This document shows positions 6,186-6,831 of a DNA stretch of 6,831 bases, piece by piece. The translations under genes were made by a program, and so were the position numbers. The notes under the pieces are model-generated. The model worked only from the letters and a program-made list of their open reading frames with translations. It was not told the DNA's origin and searched no databases. The DNA is taken from positions 1-6,831 of the forward strand of contig JANQKJ010000143.1 in NCBI GenBank assembly GCA_028281205.1. Direction: 5' to 3'. The DNA is from Gammaproteobacteria bacterium. GTDB taxonomy: Bacteria > Pseudomonadota > Gammaproteobacteria > UBA4575. Within the stretch, counting starts at the first letter, position 1. Every line of letters starts with the position of its first letter.

Positions 6186-6215
6186 TTGAGTGAGGAATGC
6201 TTGGTTCAGTATAAA
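6186..6215 (+). promoter_or_regulatory. candidate sigma-70 promoter of the exported-protein gene
   Basis: TTGAGT (6186-6191, 4 of 6) and TATAAA (6210-6215, 5 of 6) are 18 bp apart. Transcription would start near 6222, about 27 nt before the ATG at 6249. The Fur-box-like site ends 15 bp upstream of this -35, so repression by direct overlap would need a different promoter or extended binding. Confidence 0.45.
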
Positions 6216-6248
6216 AATAATCGAAAATAAAGGGCAGCGGTCAATTCG

Positions 6249-6831
6249 ATGAAGATGTTAAAAATAAAAAGCAGTGAATTTTTTATGGTTCTTTCAAGTC
6301 TTGTATTCTTTTTGCCAAAGTTTGTGAATGTTTCTTGGGTTCACTGTGGATGGTTCATTCATTGTCGCAGTCTCTTCTTAGTACTAAGTCATCTGGTTTT
6401 GTTGTCGTTGTGCCCATCGGCAAAAGCTGAAACGTGGTTGGATATTTATGGCTCCCGGGCGGGTTCTTCATCTGGACTCACCATATCTCTCACAATCTCT
6501 CCCTCGTTAAGTACCACGGGTTCTTATACGGTTGTCATTACCCCCAATTGGAATCCTCCTAATCTTCCTGAACCGTCGCCAGGTGGTACTTGGTCTGCTT
6601 CTACCGTGCGCACATTAGCTTTAGAGTCACGCACCTTGAGTGGCTCTTGGCAGATCGTAAGCGGCAGCAATGGCAGCGGCTTTTGGAGCAAGTCCGGTAG
6701 TACTTTCTCGCGGACTTATACTAATCAGCCGGATGGCACAATAGATTATCGCGTAGCTTTGGTTCAGTATGGAGAGCGTTGCGCACCGAGGGGTGGTGGT
6801 TGTTATTACGATAGTTTTGCCGAATATTTTC
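6249..6831 (+). CDS. N-terminal part of an exported protein of unknown function, truncated at the right edge
   Basis: An open frame of 194 codons runs from ATG 6249 off the right edge without a stop. From that ATG the product has two hydrophobic stretches (about 11-22 and 42-54). The second ends Cys-Pro-Ser-Ala-Lys-Ala before Glu-Thr-Trp, a typical signal peptidase site. GTG 6324, which would leave only the second stretch, gives a more ordinary signal peptide, so the start is unsettled; GGG at 6232-6234 is a weak ribosome site for 6249. The mature part is rich in Ser, Thr, Gly and Trp: a beta-like region with TTGSYTVVITPNW, a Pro-rich linker (NPPNLPEPSPGG), SGSWQIVSGSNGSGFW, and TYTNQPDGTIDYRVALVQYG followed by a Cys pair around a Gly-rich turn. 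The DGT-x-DYRV pattern recalls fibronectin-III-like modules at the front of large secreted proteins, including RHS-repeat proteins. That is a guess; I do not recognise the family firmly. GC content is visibly higher than in the preceding intergenic DNA. Confidence 0.7.
   Translation, partial: MKMLKIKSSEFFMVLSSLVFFLPKFVNVSWVHCGWFIHCRSLFLVLSHLVLLSLCPSAKAETWLDIYGSRAGSSSGLTISLTISPSLSTTGSYTVVITPNWNPPNLPEPSPGGTWSASTVRTLALESRTLSGSWQIVSGSNGSGFWSKSGSTFSRTYTNQPDGTIDYRVALVQYGERCAPRGGGCYYDSFAEYF

Noticed and set aside
6156..6230. A 24-codon frame (ATG at 6156) in the intergenic region, hydrophobic at its start
   Set aside because: Its start lies within the Fur-box-like palindrome, upstream of the predicted transcript start, and has no good ribosome site.

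Overview
The window reads as chromosomal DNA of a Gram-negative bacterium. It encodes a TonB-dependent outer-membrane receptor, a periplasmic binding protein with a signal peptide, and a two-membrane-segment hybrid sensor kinase whose layout resembles BarA. Together with the moderately AT-rich composition, this suggests a free-living, possibly aquatic, gammaproteobacterium. The genus cannot be fixed from the sequence alone.

Layout. (1) 1-263, plus strand: the last 86 codons of a probable carbon-nitrogen hydrolase. Its stop overlaps the end of the next gene, which converges on it. (2) 256-2385, minus strand: a complete TonB-dependent receptor with a Cys-bracketed insertion in its barrel. (3) 2481-3023, minus strand: a small phage-CI-like HTH regulator. 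(4) 3024-3114: a compact divergent promoter region with a perfect 10-bp palindrome whose centre can serve as the -35 element in both directions. (5) 3115-4035, plus strand: an orphan ABC-type substrate-binding protein. (6) 4022-5977, plus strand: a hybrid histidine kinase overlapping the previous gene by 14 bp. (7) 5978-6248: intergenic DNA with a Rho-independent terminator, a Fur-box-like palindrome and a probable promoter. (8) 6249 to the right edge, plus strand: the N-terminal part of an exported protein of unknown function.

How the genes may work together. The four central genes look like one signalling module. The receptor would bring a compound across the outer membrane, the binding protein would capture it in the periplasm, and the kinase encoded in the same operon would sense the loaded binding protein. 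The CI-like protein, transcribed divergently, is the obvious candidate to control both arms. No ABC permease or ATPase accompanies the binding protein, which favours sensing over uptake. The ligand, the HPt protein and final response regulator, and the regulator's targets are not visible here. The flanking genes (hydrolase, exported protein) look unrelated.
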